Source: Delftia sp. PS-11
Lineage (GTDB): Bacteria; Pseudomonadota; Gammaproteobacteria; Burkholderiales; Burkholderiaceae_C
Reading direction: 5' to 3'
Length of the DNA: 64,000 nucleotides
NCBI RefSeq assembly: GCF_029870285.1
Contig: NZ_JACSYA010000005.1
Location: 1 to 64,000, forward strand
Numbering within the stretch: position 1 is the first letter of the stretch; each line of letters begins with the position of its first letter. Below are positions 63,611-64,000 of the stretch, one piece after another. The translations under genes and the position numbers were made by a program. Below the pieces are notes generated by a model. It saw nothing but the letters and a program-made list of their open reading frames with translations. It was not told the DNA's origin and ran no database searches.

Positions 63611-63675
63611 GACTATCGATAAAAAAGCCGCTGCTGCCAATGCGGATTGACCCGTGGCGCCGTGATGGGCTGCAG

Positions 63676-63722
63676 GTGATCAATTGCGCATATCTGCAGT
63701 CCAGGGTTCACGATTTCATCAT
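63676..63722. promoter_or_regulatory. Two XylR-type upstream activating sites
   Basis: GTGATCAATTGCGCAT (63676-63691) matches the XylR/DmpR consensus TTGATCAATTGATCAA at 12 of 16 positions. A weaker copy, TTCACGATTTCATCAT (63707-63722, 10 of 16), lies 31 bases further, about three helix turns. They are 145-190 bases upstream of the sigma-54 promoter, as usual for this class. The rest of the 304-base aphR-aphK gap has an AT-rich stretch (63834-63850) where IHF could bend the DNA. Confidence 0.7.
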
Positions 63723-63866
63723 GCTGCACCGCAGTATGTGCTCTGGGGCCACGGGCTTGAAGCCCAGGGTTTGCCCTGAAAACAGACGGGAATGGAGCGG
63801 CCGCGTGCCTGTGAATCTAGGGGCTAACCCTTGATTTATCGATATTTATGCTCATTCACCGGGGGC

Positions 63867-63882
63867 TGGCACGGCCCATGCA
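63867..63882 (+). promoter_or_regulatory. Sigma-54 promoter of the phenol hydroxylase operon
   Basis: TGGCACGGCCCATGCA matches the -24/-12 consensus TGGCACG-N4-TTGCA with one difference. It lies 32 bases before the aphK start, so transcription should begin near 63893. AphR bound at the upstream sites would activate it. Confidence 0.88.
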
Positions 63883-63914
63883 AACACCAGGGGCCAAACC
63901 CGCCAGGAGCCCCC

Positions 63915-64000
63915 ATGGATATGACCTGCACCCCCACGACTGCCACGGCCCTGCCGCCGACCGCCTGTGATCTCTCGCGCCGCTCGGTGCGCGTGCTGCA
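63915..64000 (+). CDS. aphK: Start of the phenol hydroxylase assembly subunit (AphK/DmpK), cut by the window edge
   Basis: 28 codons are visible from ATG 63915, preceded by AGGAG (63905-63909). The end of the visible part, CDLSRRSVRVLQ, resembles the short N-terminal lead of DmpK/phenol hydroxylase P0 subunits, which help assemble the multicomponent phenol hydroxylase. Identification rests mainly on the sigma-54 promoter and divergent aphR/aphS, since little protein is seen. Confidence 0.7.
   Translation, partial: MDMTCTPTTATALPPTACDLSRRSVRVL

Noticed and set aside
59249-63622. A 1457-codon open frame on the plus strand
   Set aside because: It runs antisense through GNAT, aminotransferase, aphS and aphR, all of which have clear catalytic motifs. 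Long stop-free antisense frames are expected at this G+C content, and its protein has no recognisable domain.

Overview
The window is high-GC (about two thirds G+C), dense bacterial chromosome that reads as a betaproteobacterium of the Comamonadaceae, most likely Delftia or Comamonas. The grounds are gene content (aerobic box benzoate pathway with BoxR, split meta-cleavage hpa genes, an aphR/aphS-type phenol regulon, GTP-dependent PEP carboxykinase) and family-typical dispersed repeats. Species is inferred, not proven. No rRNA, tRNA, CRISPR array, phage or IS transposase was recognised.

Layout. 1-4.3 kb: the tail of an unknown, lower-GC gene, then a D-amino-acid dehydrogenase, an amino-acid binding protein, an Asp/Glu-type racemase and two small or hypothetical genes. 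4.5-16.4 kb: a complete-looking benzoate unit. boxR-boxC-boxB-boxA lie on the minus strand; benzoate-CoA ligase and a five-gene branched-chain-type ABC importer lie on the plus strand. Four copies of a 15-bp motif in the two boxR-flanking gaps look like BoxR operators. 16.4-25.6 kb: acyl-CoA genes (thioesterase, acetate CoA-transferase, acetoacetyl-CoA synthetase, CoA-transferase, crotonase), a uracil/xanthine permease and a Bug-type binding protein. 25.7-28.3 kb: minCDE and a vapBC pair. 28.3-31.3 kb: amino-acid permease, flavin reductase, DEDDh exonuclease. 31.3-38.3 kb: homoprotocatechuate meta-cleavage operon hpaG1-G2-E-(LigA-like)-(LigB-like)-F-H-I-R. 38.4-48.7 kb: housekeeping and stress genes, pckG, a chemoreceptor, threonine ammonia-lyase, an AidB-like dehydrogenase.

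48.7-61.1 kb holds the least explained block. A two-component system diverges from an eight-gene, tightly overlapping plus-strand operon. That operon encodes a NodT-type outer-membrane lipoprotein, a DevC-like permease, its ATPase, a lipoprotein HlyD adaptor, an MtnX-like HAD phosphatase, an alpha/beta hydrolase and two small paired DMT/EmrE-like membrane proteins. It converges on a minus-strand operon of class III aminotransferase, BioF2-like GNAT and an arginase-fold hydrolase. Together these suggest making and exporting or flipping an amine-bearing small molecule or envelope lipid. This is inference.

61.1-64 kb: aphS and aphR diverge from the first codons of a phenol hydroxylase operon (aphK). 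A sigma-54 promoter and XylR-type upstream sites lie between them. AphR carries phenol- and zinc-binding residues at the spacing known for MopR. The window is thus strongly catabolic: benzoate via CoA thioesters, homoprotocatechuate by extradiol cleavage, and phenol just starting at the right edge.
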